Shown in pieces: positions 7,717 to 7,954 of a stretch of DNA of 7,954 nt (the first letter of the stretch is position 1; every line of letters starts with the position of its first letter). The DNA comes from Endomicrobiia bacterium. Its GTDB lineage: Bacteria; Elusimicrobiota; Endomicrobiia; PHAN01. Under the pieces are notes generated by a model, which saw only the letters and a list, made by a program, of their open reading frames with translations, was not told the DNA's origin and did no database searches. Where the stretch lies: the NCBI GenBank assembly GCA_030018875.1, contig JASEHK010000062.1:1-7954 (forward strand). The letters run 5' to 3'. Made by a program: the position numbers and the translations under genes.

Positions 7717-7954
7717 ATGAGTGAAAAAAATTTTATAAAATCGTTATTGCGACTCGTAGGAGTGGACCTGTCCACTCGCTTGGTAGCAAGCCGAGCCCAC
7801 GATGTAGCCGCACGCCTTTGGCGTGCCTTTTTGCAATTGCGAGCCCACAAAATCCGGCGAATGGTCCCACGGGGATTTCCCTCGGTCACAATTCGCCTGC
7901 CGCTCGCTATTTTAATCACCGCCATCCCCATCGCTTTGTATGCCGCCGCGCCGC
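7717..7954 (+). CDS. N-terminus of a membrane or exported protein, cut by right edge
   Basis: The frame is open from ATG 7717 to the window end, giving 79 codons. It starts MSEKNFIKSLL, continues through about 45 Arg-rich residues with many Val/Ala (about 13-58), and reaches a hydrophobic segment RLPLAILITAIPIALYAAAP (60-79), which is a signal peptide or first membrane span. An n-region of nearly 60 residues is abnormal. The excess matches a cluster of DNA palindromes (about 7755-7897), so I infer an ancestral N-terminus of about MSEKNFIKSLL joined to the hydrophobic segment, with an in-frame insertion between. It starts 18 bases after the barrel stop with no terminator between, so it is probably the third gene of the same operon. 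Function cannot be read from this fragment. FecR-domain genes in other bacteria sometimes neighbour CHASE2-type sensor or cyclase genes, which open with such a segment, but nothing here proves it. An alternative start at ATG 7861 would lack a Shine-Dalgarno. Confidence 0.7.
   Translation, partial: MSEKNFIKSLLRLVGVDLSTRLVASRAHDVAARLWRAFLQLRAHKIRRMVPRGFPSVTIRLPLAILITAIPIALYAAAP
7755..7897. repeat. cluster of inverted repeats, likely palindromic element inserted in frame
   Basis: Four stem-forming pairs lie end to end. GAGTGGAC/GTCCACTC (7760-7777) is a perfect 8-base stem with a 2-base loop. GCTTG/CAAGC (7778-7791) can be extended by CTCG/CGAG with one bulge. GCACGCC/GGCGTGC (7810-7826) is a perfect 7-base stem with loop TTT. 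GGCGAAT/ATTCGCC (7856-7897) encloses a small GGGA/TCCC hairpin at 7872-7881. The palindrome GCAATTGC (7833-7840) and the direct repeat GAGCCCAC (7793-7800 by about 48 bases to 7841-7848) lie between. Such density is not seen in the other coding sequence here and resembles REP/RPE-type elements. Exact ends cannot be set from one copy. Confidence 0.6.

Noticed and set aside
7755..7897. CRISPR array or attenuator/terminator
   Set aside because: The stems differ in sequence and there are no regular repeats or spacers. The stems are not followed by T-runs except a short TTTTT at 7828-7832, and the region sits inside an open frame.
7695..7931. Minus-strand 78-codon frame across the palindromic region
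   Set aside because: The palindromes make both strands open by symmetry. The plus-strand frame has the Shine-Dalgarno, the operon position and the hydrophobic segment.

Overview
This window holds six protein genes in two divergently transcribed blocks and no RNA genes, insertion sequences or CRISPR. Three genes run leftward (positions 1-4710): a recQ-type helicase cut by the left edge, a 5'-nucleotidase-family metallophosphoesterase, and a (Re)-citrate synthase. Three genes run rightward (4967 to the right edge): an exported FecR-domain protein, an outer-membrane beta-barrel-like protein, and the start of a membrane or exported protein that runs off the window. A 256-base divergent control region separates the blocks.

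The host is a Gram-negative-type bacterium. The FecR-domain protein and the barrel have signal peptides, and the barrel ends in an aromatic residue as outer-membrane proteins do. The (Re)-citrate synthase is a lineage marker: it replaces ordinary citrate synthase mainly in anaerobes such as some Clostridia, Dehalococcoides, sulfate reducers and some Elusimicrobiota. GC-rich coding sequence, short palindromic insertions and the FecR/barrel pair would suit an Elusimicrobiota-like or neighbouring uncultured phylum. That placement is inference. recQ is visibly more AT-rich than the rest and may have a different history.

The leftward block reads citrate synthase, then nucleotidase (8-base overlap, so probably translationally coupled), then recQ after an 82-base gap. 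The two metabolic genes probably share the promoter at about 4743-4772. recQ has no obvious Shine-Dalgarno or promoter and may simply be read through.

The rightward block is tightly packed. The FecR and barrel genes overlap by ATGA, and the third gene starts 18 bases after the barrel with a strong Shine-Dalgarno. A sigma-70-like promoter (TTGACA, 17 bases, TATATA) precedes the block. The control region also holds a perfect TGTGA-N6-TCACA palindrome, the CRP-type operator core, beside a second short palindrome, so both blocks may answer to a CRP/FNR-family regulator.

The two best leads are at the right end. First, a cluster of inverted repeats (about 7755-7897) lies inside the reading frame of the last gene, before its hydrophobic segment; it looks like a palindromic element inserted in frame without breaking the gene. 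Second, the FecR/barrel/membrane-protein operon has no sigma factor or TonB receptor beside it, so it is not a classical FecIR iron system and may be an undescribed envelope module.
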